From UMGS1613 sp963616135 (GTDB taxonomy: Bacteria > Bacillota_I > Bacilli_A > RF39 > UBA660): a DNA stretch of 16,075 bases. Positions within the stretch are counted from its first letter, which is position 1. Each line of letters opens with the position of its first letter. The position numbers were made by a program, and so were the translations under genes. The notes beneath the pieces are model-generated. The model had not been told where the DNA came from. It saw only the letters and a list, made by a program, of their open reading frames with translations, and ran no database searches. Shown one piece after another: positions 5,650 through 14,040 of this stretch. The DNA lies in assembly GCA_963616135.1 (NCBI GenBank), contig CAVEJT010000023.1, positions 1-16,075 of the forward strand. The letters are read 5' to 3'.

Positions 5650-7282
5650 TTTTTACACTTCCTTTTATCACATCTAAGAATATTCCAATTGTAAGTGGCA
5701 TTGCGAATACATATGGCATAGCATACCTAAAATATGCATTAACAGGTGATGCCATACACACTAAAAGTGCCACATAACTTGGTAATAAATATATTATACC
5801 ATAATACTTTTTTTTATGAAACATATAAGCTGTTATAAAGAATAATATCCATGTATTAAATCCAATATTAGATATAAGTCCAATTATTGGTATGTATGGA
5901 TAATAGATTGCAAATGTACTTAAAATATCTCTACTTGTATTTAAATTATTATAGTGATAATTAAATCCATCACTAACTATTCTAGTATCATACTTATAAT
6001 AAACATACCAATTTAATTTAAATGGATAAAAATATCCATATATATTATTTGTTGTAGCATCCACATATGTTACTGGATCTTTTATAAGATCCTTTAACCA
6101 TGTACTAAAATATTCTTTTAATTCCTTATCTGTTGTATATTTATTAAATTTATTCTTAACAGGATCACTTATTTCTGGTTTATATCTTTTAGCTAAATCA
6201 CTCATATCAAGTACTTTATCATATATTTCATACTCTTCTTTTGTTAATTTATTATATTTAACATACCTAGCGGTTTGTTGAAATGGTATAGATAATATTT
6301 CTCGTACACTTGATGGAGTTATTTTAAAATGTGGTAATATTACCTTATTATAACAAGTATTAAATGATAAAAATATTATAAATATAAGTAATAACTTTTT
6401 AAAATTTTTTCTATTTATTAAAAGTACAAATGGAAAACTTAAAAGAATTATATGAAATCCATTATTTCTAAATAGCATAATAAATATAAGTAATAATATA
6501 ATCAATATAACATTTTTAATACTTAAAGTATCTTTTTTATTTTTTATTAAATGATATATAAGCATTACATATAAAATTATTAAAGAAGTAAATATTACAT
6601 CTTTTACTCCACTCATAGCATACAATGGAAACATTGGTACTAAAGAATATATTAACAATACAATTAATCTATACTTATAGCTAATTTTTAACTTAGTCAT
6701 GTAACTAATAGTTAATGAAAGTACACTAGATAATATTGTTATTTGTATAATACTGTAAAGAAATAAACCTAGATTATCACAATTTATTAAATTACCAAGT
6801 TTTAGACAAGTACCTAGTAGTAATGTATGTATTACTGGATGGTGATTAGTTATAGTAACACTTTTATCTAACATAATAGAATAATCTGAATATTTATTTG
6901 GTATACCAAAATATTGTTTTATTTGAAAACTAGGATCTGGCGATAGTATTATAGGATAAAAAGATATTATATAAGGTAACCATAAAATTAGTATTATTAT
7001 CATACTTACAATAAATGGATGTTTATCTAATAAATTATTAAATTTACTTTTTTTCTTATTTTTTATTTTGTAATTATCTAAATATTTATATAAAAATAAA
7101 ATAAGAGTTCTTGATAAAAAGAATAATACTATAAATATTAATATACTTAAAAATATATTATCAAAAACTAAAGTTGCATTCCCTACCTTTTTATAGCTTG
7201 TACCAAATACTAATAAAATACTATATATTAAACTTAAAATAGTTACAGACACTTTTTTTCTTATATCTAAAATCTCTTTCAT
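5636..7282 (-). CDS. Multi-pass membrane protein, DUF6020/GT-C-like glycosyltransferase
   Basis: A 548-residue protein with ten or more hydrophobic segments. After a TM at about 91-113 the first large outer loop holds SPDPSFQIKQYFG (114-126), whose acidic residue sits where GT-C enzymes have their catalytic Asp/Glu, then ITNHHPVIHTLLLG (144-157), an HHP motif seen in DUF6020-type proteins. A hydrophilic stretch (about 340-430) faces outward between the later TM segments. I infer that it takes a sugar from a polyprenyl-phosphate donor on the outer face and adds it to a wall polymer, glycolipid or protein. The GT2 and GtrA-like genes immediately downstream would make and flip that donor. The ATG overlaps the TGA of the U32 gene (ATGA). 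The DUF6020 label comes from memory of the family. The GT-C role is inference. Confidence 0.78.
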   Translation of the reverse strand: MKEILDIRKKVSVTILSLIYSILLVFGTSYKKVGNATLVFDNIFLSILIFIVLFFLSRTLILFLYKYLDNYKIKNKKKSKFNNLLDKHPFIVSMIIILILWLPYIISFYPIILSPDPSFQIKQYFGIPNKYSDYSIMLDKSVTITNHHPVIHTLLLGTCLKLGNLINCDNLGLFLYSIIQITILSSVLSLTISYMTKLKISYKYRLIVLLIYSLVPMFPLYAMSGVKDVIFTSLIILYVMLIYHLIKNKKDTLSIKNVILIILLLIFIMLFRNNGFHIILLSFPFVLLINRKNFKKLLLIFIIFLSFNTCYNKVILPHFKITPSSVREILSIPFQQTARYVKYNKLTKEEYEIYDKVLDMSDLAKRYKPEISDPVKNKFNKYTTDKELKEYFSTWLKDLIKDPVTYVDATTNNIYGYFYPFKLNWYVYYKYDTRIVSDGFNYHYNNLNTSRDILSTFAIYYPYIPIIGLISNIGFNTWILFFITAYMFHKKKYYGIIYLLPSYVALLVCMASPVNAYFRYAMPYVFAMPLTIGIFLDVIKGSVKNEKK

Positions 7283-9423
7283 AGCACACTTCCATCCATA
7301 TTATATCTAATATAGTTTACACCTATATCATAATAATTTTCTTTATCATTTCTCATTTTATAATTATAAATATACATTAAATTGTTTCTTACTATTAACT
7401 TATATTTATTATTAAATCTATCTATTAAATAGCCACTATTAACTTTAAATTTTTTTAACATATTATATTTACATACCATAGCTTCTTCATATCCATTAAC
7501 TATTACTTCTAAGTTAGGATGTTTATTATACCTTGCCTCATATTCATCTATTAAATTTTTTATTTGTTTATAAGTTAATTCTAAAGATAGAGTTATTTTA
7601 TTTACCCCACAAGAATGTAGATAAGCAACTGAATATGAATTAAAAACATTAAGAGAAAAATCTGTATCAATATTTTTATATTTATAAACACTACCTAATT
7701 CACCAACTAATAATTTATCATCATACTCATTTAAATGTTCTAAAACTCTATCCATTTTATAGATAATATGTGGATAACTTTTTACAAGGTCTAAATTATC
7801 TGAATAATACACATCAAACTTATTTAAATTATCTAAATATTGTTGATAAGTACTTAATAATACACTTTTTTTATTTACTTTAGGATAATCTTTAACACTT
7901 ATCTCGTATTTTTCTTTCAAATATTCTATTTTATATAATCTTTTTTGATTTAATGCTTCTATTGCTTCTCTTCTTATTTCATTTAATTTATCTATTCTTA
8001 CAAAAACATTTGAATCTTTTATTATTTCTAAATTATTAAATTGATATATAGTATTTCCTAATTTTTTTAATTGATCTATTATTCTATCCTCACTAGTTTC
8101 AATGTTTTTAGATTGTTCTATTAAATAATCACTAGTAATCTCTACTATATTTTTACCATCAGTTATTTTTAGACTTAATGGTTCGTTTATCTTTACTTTA
8201 CATATACCATCTATTGTTATTTTTTTATTGTTTTTTATTTTTTCTTTTATATTATTTAGTTCTTTATAATCAGTTGTTTTAAGAATTTTTCTATAATTAC
8301 CTTTTATTTTTACTGGTAATACTATTATATCACCAATACTTGCTTCTTTAACGCTTACACCATTCTTTATTATTTTTGTAACAACCATTCCATAATCATT
8401 TTCACCTATTAATCTTATACCATCATTAATACTTAAATTATCACTTAGTTTTATCTTGATAGAGTTATTAACTTCTAATAACTTACCTAATTCTATACCT
8501 AAATGATTTGGTCTATATGTGTTTACATAGTTTTCATTTTCTTCATTAAATAAAAAACCTTTTGTAAATTCTCTATTAAATATTTTTTTTATATCTATTA
8601 TATCTTTATTTGTTATTTTTGTATTTTTATATTTTATATAATTATCAATAGTTTTTCTATAAATAGAGGTTACTAAATATACATATTCAGGTCTTTTCAT
8701 TCTTCCTTCTATTTTAAAACTTTCTACTCCACTATCTATTAAATTACCAATGTTTGTTAATGTACATAAATCTTTAGTACTAAGTAGATATTCATTTTTC
8801 TTTACTTTTGTGCCATTGACTTCTAAACTATATGGCTGTCTACAACATTGAGCACATGTACCTCTATTACCACTTCTATTTCCTATTAAAGCACTCATTA
8901 AACATTGTCCTGAATAACTCATACAAAGTGCGCCATGAACAAAAACTTCAAGCTCTATATTAGTATTTTTCTTTATTTCATTTATTAAACTTATTGGAGT
9001 TTCACGAGCTAAAACAACTCTTTTAAGTCCTAATTTACAGGCAAACTTTACACCTTCTAAATTATGTATATGAAGTTGTGTTGATGCATGTATTGATAAA
9101 TTAGGATAAGTTTTTCTTATTAAATCTATCATGCCTATATCTTGCATAATTAAAGCATCTACATTATTTGAATGTAAGAAATCTACATATTTTAAAAGTC
9201 TTTCTACTTCATGATCATAAATAAGTGTATTTACTGTAACATATACCTTAACACCATAAAGATGTGAAATTTCTATTGCTTCTTTTATTTCTTCATTTGT
9301 AAAATTTCCAGCAAAACTTCTAGCTCCAAAGTTTATTCCAGATAAATAAACAGCATCACAACCACCGTTAATAGCTGCCATAAGAGAGTCCATATTTCCT
9401 ACTGGAGATAATAATTCTGGCAT
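7279..9423 (-). CDS. U32 family protein with DUF3656-like domain (RlhA-like)
   Basis: A 714-residue protein. Residues 1-300 form the U32 (TIM-barrel-like) domain with ASTQLHIHN (113-121), RVVLARET (135-142) and the family signature EVFVHGALCMSYSGQCLMS (159-177), followed by RGTCAQCCRQPY. Cys167, 174, 190 and 193/194 are the iron-sulfur-type cysteines of RNA-hydroxylation members (TrhP, RlhA). Residues about 375-497 resemble DUF3656, including LNEIRREAIEALNQKR, which points to the long RlhA (YdcP) type linked to hydroxylation of 23S rRNA C2501. A further C-terminal domain (about 510-714) is longer than in E. coli RlhA. Despite the historical name, protease activity is not implied. The start at 9423 was chosen because GAGGTG sits 6 nt upstream. 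It heads the operon with the glycosylation genes. Confidence 0.9.
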   Translation of the reverse strand: MPELLSPVGNMDSLMAAINGGCDAVYLSGINFGARSFAGNFTNEEIKEAIEISHLYGVKVYVTVNTLIYDHEVERLLKYVDFLHSNNVDALIMQDIGMIDLIRKTYPNLSIHASTQLHIHNLEGVKFACKLGLKRVVLARETPISLINEIKKNTNIELEVFVHGALCMSYSGQCLMSALIGNRSGNRGTCAQCCRQPYSLEVNGTKVKKNEYLLSTKDLCTLTNIGNLIDSGVESFKIEGRMKRPEYVYLVTSIYRKTIDNYIKYKNTKITNKDIIDIKKIFNREFTKGFLFNEENENYVNTYRPNHLGIELGKLLEVNNSIKIKLSDNLSINDGIRLIGENDYGMVVTKIIKNGVSVKEASIGDIIVLPVKIKGNYRKILKTTDYKELNNIKEKIKNNKKITIDGICKVKINEPLSLKITDGKNIVEITSDYLIEQSKNIETSEDRIIDQLKKLGNTIYQFNNLEIIKDSNVFVRIDKLNEIRREAIEALNQKRLYKIEYLKEKYEISVKDYPKVNKKSVLLSTYQQYLDNLNKFDVYYSDNLDLVKSYPHIIYKMDRVLEHLNEYDDKLLVGELGSVYKYKNIDTDFSLNVFNSYSVAYLHSCGVNKITLSLELTYKQIKNLIDEYEARYNKHPNLEVIVNGYEEAMVCKYNMLKKFKVNSGYLIDRFNNKYKLIVRNNLMYIYNYKMRNDKENYYDIGVNYIRYNMDGSVL

Positions 9424-9439
9424 ATACATCACCTCTTCA

Positions 9440-9448
9440 ATTATATCA
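9440..9448 (-). promoter_or_regulatory. Possible extended -10 promoter of the U32 operon
   Basis: Minus-strand TGATATAAT fits an extended -10 directly after the T-tract of the preceding terminator, with no -35. The predicted transcript would begin only about 10 nt before the ATG, barely leaving room for the SD. Terminator read-through is the alternative source of expression. Confidence 0.3.
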
Positions 9449-9473
9449 AAAAAACAGATATTAATATACCTGT
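9448..9473 (-). terminator. Rho-independent terminator after the SpaA-domain gene
   Basis: Minus-strand stem ACAGGTAT / ATATCTGT (8 bp, one G-U pair), loop ATTA, followed by seven T residues. It starts at the stop codon of the SpaA-domain gene, so the end of that protein looks genuine rather than caused by a nearby frameshift. Confidence 0.78.
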
Positions 9474-11647
9474 TATTCATTCTTTGTTGCAAAAGTCATT
9501 AAAAATACACTTTTACAATTTTCTCCATTATTATCACATTCTTGTTCAAAACTATCTAGAGCATGATTTTTATTATATTCTCTTATATCTTTTATTGTTT
9601 TATAATTCAAATCTATTATGTATTTTGGAGTTGCCTTTGTACCATTTGGATTTATTCCTGAACCATTTGGTTTATTAATAATAATATCTTGTATTTTAGT
9701 CAAACTATTATAATTCTCTATACCTTCACTTGTACATGGAATATTACCATCACACCAATTACTACCTATTGTTCTGCCATTTCCTGTTTTTCCTGGAAAT
9801 GGATTTTTAGTATCAATTATTCTAAATTCTAAATTAGGCTTATTATTTTTTATAATTTGTTTATTAAAAGTATATTTACAAGAATTATCATTATTCGTTA
9901 ATTTATCTACACCTAGTTTAGTTTTATATCCATCTGTTAAAGTAACTTTAGGATTAAAATCTAATTTATAATTATCATTTTCATCCTTTTCCAACTCAAA
10001 ACGAGTTATTAATCCATTAACTTTTATACAATCATTTCCACAAGTTTTATCACTTAACAATCCTGATATCTTTTTTATATAATTTACTTTAGAATATACA
10101 AGATTATATCTACCTATAAATTCACTATATGTATCATGAATATACTGAATATTACTTATATTAGTAGCTAAATCTTGATCTAATATACTTAAGTTTTTTA
10201 TATAATTACTATACCTAAAATCGTTACTAAATGTTATATTATCCAATATACCTGCACCTATATTAGTATCATAAGCATAACATCTCTTTTGCAAATAACC
10301 AGTACCCAAATTTTCTAAATCTTGAAATACTATTCTTCCTGCATTTATAAATGATGATTTATTATATGTATTTAAAAATGAACTATCATAATTATATTCT
10401 ACAACACAATATGCAGTTTTATCACTAATAGTTTGTGTTTCACTATAACAAGAAACATCATTTTCATTAAATAGATTATAATTTATATTTGTATTAGTAC
10501 AACTAGATTTTGTATTTGGTTTACCACTTATATCTGTACCACAATTTCTAACATTACTACAAGGATTATCTACATTATTGAAATTTAATAACTGATAAAA
10601 ATACTTTCCCTTATTGGCATATTTATTAAATAACTCTATTCTTTTCCACTTATCATATTGTAGTCCATCTTGTTTTAATCCTTCAAATTCAGAATCACAA
10701 GTTTGTTTATTTTCTATACTCAAAGATTTCGTTTTATCAGCTTCTATTGTAAAAGCTTTACATTCATTATTTATAGCATAACTTTTTGGAGCTTTTATTT
10801 CTTTTAAATAATAAGTACCCGCTCCTAATTCTATAGTAGCATTACCAGCTGTATTTGTATAAATAAGACCGCTTACTGGAGTTTGACAGCTAGAATCACT
10901 AAATACTTGAAACGTTGCCGAATTATTTATTATAGCTTTTCCTGAACTATTTGTTTTTGTTATAGATAGTTTTCCATTTTTAAAAATATCATCATAACTT
11001 ATAACAGTAAGACCATATCCAACATATGGGTTATTCTTTAGTCCACAAGCACTGTTTTTATAATATGTAACAGAACCACTATTTTTTGTGCAACTAACAG
11101 TAGCTGCTGTATATGTAGTACCACCGACTGTTATATTCCTACCTACTTTAGCTGCATTGGCTAAAATTATTGCAGCTGCATTATATTTTTGGTATGTACT
11201 TGAATTAAGTGCTATATCTCTAAATGTTAAATCTTGTTTACCTATTTTGGTATATGGCTCTACTATAATATAATCTCCCTTTTCAAGTGTTATCCCCATT
11301 CCTTGTATTATATTTAAAAGATTACTATAATTATTGTTTTTTCCACTATATGGTATACTTAAATGGTCATATAATTTTGTAGGTTCAGATACCCAGCTAG
11401 ACCTTGTTTTATTTATCCATCCAGTTACTGGATCATATCCACTTTTATAAATTCCTCCTTTCTGTGAATTATTCCAACTATAAACCCCTATATAAAAGCC
11501 GAATTTTTCGTCCCAACTACCACTTCCAGTTACACCACCAGCACTACCAGCACCTGTTCCACCACTACCACTTGGTCCAGCACATATATTTACAATTCCT
11601 AAAAAGAAAGTAAATATAACTATAAAAGTATAAAGTCCCTTCTTCAT
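9473..11647 (-). CDS. Secreted SpaA-domain surface protein, no visible wall anchor
   Basis: The 724-residue protein starts with a signal peptide (MKKGLYTFIVIFTFFLGIVN, cleavage near residue 23-24), then a Gly/Ser-rich linker (24-44). Residues about 45-220 form an unrecognised N-terminal domain. Residues about 226-316 are a SpaA-like prealbumin domain: KLSITKTNSSGKAI at its start, with Lys231 as candidate isopeptide lysine, and GTYYLKEIKAPKSY, with Glu283 as the usual catalytic Glu. The remaining 400 residues are Asn/Tyr-rich with many cysteines and match no family I can name. There is no LPXTG motif, C-terminal TM or charged tail. The gene runs straight into a terminator, so it appears complete and released, or held by another route. 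The ATG at 11647 has AGGTG 5 nt upstream. It is monocistronic, with a promoter at 11672 and terminators on both sides. Adhesin or matrix component is the best guess. Confidence 0.75.
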   Translation of the reverse strand: MKKGLYTFIVIFTFFLGIVNICAGPSGSGGTGAGSAGGVTGSGSWDEKFGFYIGVYSWNNSQKGGIYKSGYDPVTGWINKTRSSWVSEPTKLYDHLSIPYSGKNNNYSNLLNIIQGMGITLEKGDYIIVEPYTKIGKQDLTFRDIALNSSTYQKYNAAAIILANAAKVGRNITVGGTTYTAATVSCTKNSGSVTYYKNSACGLKNNPYVGYGLTVISYDDIFKNGKLSITKTNSSGKAIINNSATFQVFSDSSCQTPVSGLIYTNTAGNATIELGAGTYYLKEIKAPKSYAINNECKAFTIEADKTKSLSIENKQTCDSEFEGLKQDGLQYDKWKRIELFNKYANKGKYFYQLLNFNNVDNPCSNVRNCGTDISGKPNTKSSCTNTNINYNLFNENDVSCYSETQTISDKTAYCVVEYNYDSSFLNTYNKSSFINAGRIVFQDLENLGTGYLQKRCYAYDTNIGAGILDNITFSNDFRYSNYIKNLSILDQDLATNISNIQYIHDTYSEFIGRYNLVYSKVNYIKKISGLLSDKTCGNDCIKVNGLITRFELEKDENDNYKLDFNPKVTLTDGYKTKLGVDKLTNNDNSCKYTFNKQIIKNNKPNLEFRIIDTKNPFPGKTGNGRTIGSNWCDGNIPCTSEGIENYNSLTKIQDIIINKPNGSGINPNGTKATPKYIIDLNYKTIKDIREYNKNHALDSFEQECDNNGENCKSVFLMTFATKNE

Positions 11648-11671
11648 TTTATCACCTATCTTACTATTAAA

Positions 11672-11680
11672 ATTATAACA
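11672..11680 (-). promoter_or_regulatory. Extended -10 promoter of the SpaA-domain gene
   Basis: Minus-strand TGTTATAAT, a perfect TGnTATAAT extended -10, lies 24 bases upstream of the start codon between the pncC terminator and the SD. No recognisable -35 is present, only a T-rich tract. It is identical to the rpsU extended -10. Confidence 0.65.
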
Positions 11681-11685
11681 CATTT

Positions 11686-11717
11686 AAAAAAAAAGAAAAA
11701 GCATAAAAAATACTTTT
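11686..11717 (-). terminator. Rho-independent terminator after nadE-pncC
   Basis: Minus-strand stem AAAAGTAT / ATGCTTTT (8 bp, one G-U pair) with a 5-nt T loop, followed by a T-rich tail (TCTTTTTTTTT). It lies 11 nt after the pncC stop codon. Confidence 0.75.
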
Positions 11718-11728
11718 CATTAGTTTTA

Positions 11729-12199
11729 TTAATTACTTAATATACTTAATAGTAAATCTTTTACTTTTTCAACTATAAACTTTTTATTTTCTTCTCTTGA
11801 TGTTAAATTAACTTTTATAATTTTATGTTCAAATATATTTCTACCTTTATCATAAATACTTATAAAAACTGTATTATCATCTCCAAATAAGTTATTTGGA
11901 TCATTCCTATTTAATTTACCTGTTATTCCAATTCCATAATCAGATTTTGTAAATAAACTTATATTTTTACTCATCTCATCAGCAGTTTCGATACTATAAA
12001 CTGAATAAGTATCGATAATATTTTTATTTACTCCCATTTTTATTTTATACTCATTTGAATAAGTAACTGCACTAAATTTAATTATCTCACTAGAACCATC
12101 TATATTCGTTATAGCATTTACAATAGCTCCCCCTGTACATGATTCCATTGTACTTATAGTTTTTTTTAGTTCAATTAATTTTTTTACTAATTCATTCAT
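11729..12199 (-). CDS. pncC: CinA C-terminal domain protein, nicotinamide-nucleotide amidohydrolase
   Basis: A 156-residue stand-alone CinA-CTD, the usual length for PncC. The conserved STMESCTGGAIVNAITNIDG (16-35) contains the family's Ser20. VTYSNEYKIKMGV (45-57) supplies the conserved lysine region and GIGITG (89-94) the third motif. PncC converts nicotinamide mononucleotide to nicotinate mononucleotide plus ammonia in the cytosol, recycling NMN back into NAD synthesis. The gene directly upstream is nadE, which performs the last amidation, so the two form a small NAD-recycling unit. The ATG at 12199 has a GAGGG SD. A terminator follows. The assignment rests on motifs and neighbour. Confidence 0.88.
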   Translation of the reverse strand: MNELVKKLIELKKTISTMESCTGGAIVNAITNIDGSSEIIKFSAVTYSNEYKIKMGVNKNIIDTYSVYSIETADEMSKNISLFTKSDYGIGITGKLNRNDPNNLFGDDNTVFISIYDKGRNIFEHKIIKVNLTSREENKKFIVEKVKDLLLSILSN

Positions 12200-12252
12200 A
12201 GGTATCCCTCTTTTTATACTACATCACTTGTTATAAGTTAGATATTTACTTA

Positions 12253-13008
12253 CTATCTTCTATAGATTGCTATATCAAATTTGTGTAATGTACCAAAATG
12301 AAGATCTTGTATTTTACGTTCCACAGTTTTATCTAATGGTATATTTTTCATATATTTTGTTATTTGATCATAAGTAACTCCTAATTTTTCTTCATCTGTT
12401 TGGTTAGATAATCCATCTGTTGGAGTCCTATATAATACTTCTTTTGGTACATTTAAATATTCTCCTAGTTTAATAACCTCTTCTACATTATAATCTGCTA
12501 TAGGAGCTATATCATGTACAGAATCCCCACCTTTTGTTAAATACCCAACAAACCTTTCACAACTGTTAGTAGTTCCAACTACAATATATGTTTTTCCCTT
12601 TAAAGCACTATAAAGTGCTGCTAAATAATATTGTGCAGCCATTCTAAGTCGTGGTTTTAAATTAATATCACTATTTTCTAATTCCTCTGAATTAAAGTTT
12701 CCTAGCTTATTAACTTCATCCTTAAAAACACTATAAATTTTGGTTATATCAAAATTAACAAGCTCAAATCCAAAATAATCACTTACTAATTTAGCGTATT
12801 CTTTATCTTTTTCATCAGAATAACATGGAAGAGTTACTCCAATTACATTTTCCTTTCCCAAAGCTTTAGTAAATATTCCAGCAGCTACTGCTGAATCCTT
12901 ACCTCCACTTATTCCTATAATAGCTCCCCCTAAGTTATTATATAAATAATAATCCTTAATAAAACGAACAATATCTTTTATTTCTTTTTCTGCATTAAAT
13001 TCTTTCAT
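12253..13008 (-). CDS. nadE: Ammonia-dependent NAD(+) synthase
   Basis: The 251-residue enzyme has the N-type ATP-pyrophosphatase P-loop GISGGKDSA (32-40). NLKPRLRMAAQYYLA (116-130), GTTNSCERFVGYLTKGGDS (145-163) and DIAPIADYNVEEV (166-178) line the nicotinate-adenine-dinucleotide site, and the late TDGLSNQTDEEKLGVTYDQI (197-216) is a typical NadE loop. It adenylates deamido-NAD with ATP and amidates it with free ammonia. No N-terminal glutaminase domain is present, so it is the NH3-dependent form. The ATG at 13008 has an AAGGA SD. It is divergent from pyrH and 53 nt upstream of pncC on the same strand. No confident promoter is visible in the AT-rich upstream region. Confidence 0.95.
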   Translation of the reverse strand: MKEFNAEKEIKDIVRFIKDYYLYNNLGGAIIGISGGKDSAVAAGIFTKALGKENVIGVTLPCYSDEKDKEYAKLVSDYFGFELVNFDITKIYSVFKDEVNKLGNFNSEELENSDINLKPRLRMAAQYYLAALYSALKGKTYIVVGTTNSCERFVGYLTKGGDSVHDIAPIADYNVEEVIKLGEYLNVPKEVLYRTPTDGLSNQTDEEKLGVTYDQITKYMKNIPLDKTVERKIQDLHFGTLHKFDIAIYRR

Positions 13009-13325
13009 TTTTTCCTTCCCTTCACATAATTTTTAGTTTTCCAATAGTATTACTTATTGAATGTAAATAAATGATTACAGGCAAGTACTACACCTTCATC
13101 TTAGTAGAAAGAATCTATTTAATATATTGTTATCATAATTTTAATTAATACAAACAACACATTAACCCTACTGCTATTTAATATTTTCTTTCTAATTTAA
13201 TTTTATCATTATTTTATATACAATAACAAGACATTTTATAAAAAAAATATTCAAATTTCAAAAAAAACAATATTTTATTCTATTATTTATAAGTTTGTGG
13301 TATTATATTAATAGGAAGTGATAGA
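13009..13325. other. AT-rich intergenic region between divergent nadE and pyrH
   Basis: The 317 bases hold no convincing gene, tRNA or known riboswitch pattern. It carries the nadE SD at the left and, at the right, the pyrH extended -10 and SD. Near 13246-13277 there is an A/T-only inverted repeat (AAATATT ... AATATTT) just upstream of the pyrH promoter, possibly a weak hairpin or curved DNA. The rest shows no structure I can interpret. Confidence 0.6.
13298..13306 (+). promoter_or_regulatory. Extended -10 promoter of pyrH
   Basis: TGGTATTAT (TGn plus TATTAT). The 17-bp-upstream hexamer is TTCTAT, a poor -35. It leaves a leader of about 15 nt with SD AGGAAG (13313-13318) 7 nt before the TTG start. 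Confidence 0.55.
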
Positions 13326-14024
13326 TTGAAATATAATAGAATTTTACTTAAATTAAGTGGTGAAACACTATCTGGTAAAGATGGTAAAGGAATTGACTTT
13401 GATTCAGTTCTAAGTATTTGTAAGGAAATTGGTGAGTGTAGAAAACTTGGATGTGAACTTGCAATTGTTGTTGGTGGTGGTAACTTTTGGAGAGGTAGAA
13501 GTAACAAGCACATGGATAGATGTACAGCAGATCACATTGGTATGCTCGCAACTACGATGAATGCTTTGGCCCTTCAAGATGGATTTAAACAACTTGATAT
13601 TGAATCTAGAGTTCAAACAGGAATTGAAATGAGACAAATAGCTGAATTTTATATAAAAAATAGAGCTACTAGGCACCTAGATAAAAATCGTATTGTAATA
13701 TTTGGATGTGGCACAGGGAATCCTTTCTTTTCTACTGATACAGCAGCCGCTCTTAGAGCTGCTGAAATAGATGCTGATATAATTTTCAAAGCTACAAATG
13801 TAGATGGAATTTACGATAAAGATCCTAAAAAAGATAAAACTGCAACTAAATTTGACAATATAACTTATATAGATGTACTAAATAAAAAATTAAATGTCAT
13901 GGATTCAACGGCTACATCACTTTGTATGGATAATAATATTCCTATACTTGTATTTGATATAAATAAAAAAGGAAACTTACTTCTAGCATGTAAAGGTAAA
14001 AAAATAGGCACTTTAGTAAAATAA
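13326..14024 (+). CDS. pyrH: UMP kinase
   Basis: A 232-residue amino-acid-kinase-fold enzyme that phosphorylates UMP to UDP with ATP in the cytosol. Motifs in order: KLSGETLSGKDGKGID (9-24, ATP-side loop), VVGGGNFWRG (48-57), DHIGMLATTMNALALQDGF (69-87, UMP-binding helix), GTGNPFFSTDTAAALRAAE (130-148) and KATNVDGIYDKDPKKDKTA (155-173, ATP binding), then VMDSTATSLCMDN (191-203). Length is normal. The start is TTG at 13326, with AGGAAG 7 nt upstream. The predicted N-terminus MKYNRILLKLSGE is the usual one. It is the only plus-strand gene here and is not followed by frr (ribosome recycling factor), its common partner in bacteria. Its stop codon lies inside the terminator stem. Confidence 0.96.
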   Translation: MKYNRILLKLSGETLSGKDGKGIDFDSVLSICKEIGECRKLGCELAIVVGGGNFWRGRSNKHMDRCTADHIGMLATTMNALALQDGFKQLDIESRVQTGIEMRQIAEFYIKNRATRHLDKNRIVIFGCGTGNPFFSTDTAAALRAAEIDADIIFKATNVDGIYDKDPKKDKTATKFDNITYIDVLNKKLNVMDSTATSLCMDNNIPILVFDINKKGNLLLACKGKKIGTLVK

Positions 14025-14040
14025 AGTGTCTCTTTTATTC
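14007..14040. terminator. Bidirectional terminator between convergent pyrH and the deacetylase-like gene
   Basis: Stem GGCACTTTA / TAAAGTGTC (14007-14015 with 14022-14030, 9 bp, one G-U pair), loop GTAAAA. On the plus strand it is followed by TCTTTTATTC, and on the minus strand by TATTTTTTTACC, so it can act in both directions. The pyrH TAA (14022-14024) is the first codon of the right arm. Confidence 0.8.

Noticed and set aside
9473..9490. Frameshift truncation of the SpaA-domain protein
   Set aside because: The stop codon is followed at once by a good terminator and then the next gene's SD, leaving no room for a lost 3' part nearby.
9424..9492. A 23-residue N-terminal extension of the U32 protein
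   Set aside because: It crosses the upstream terminator and the 3' end of the SpaA-domain gene. GAGGTG is spaced for the ATG at 9423, where the usual U32 N-terminus (PELLSPVGN) begins.
13009..13325. Riboswitch, tRNA or DGR template repeat in the longest intergenic gap
   Set aside because: No cloverleaf, no conserved aptamer core and no GC-rich stretch resembling the pilin variable region was seen.
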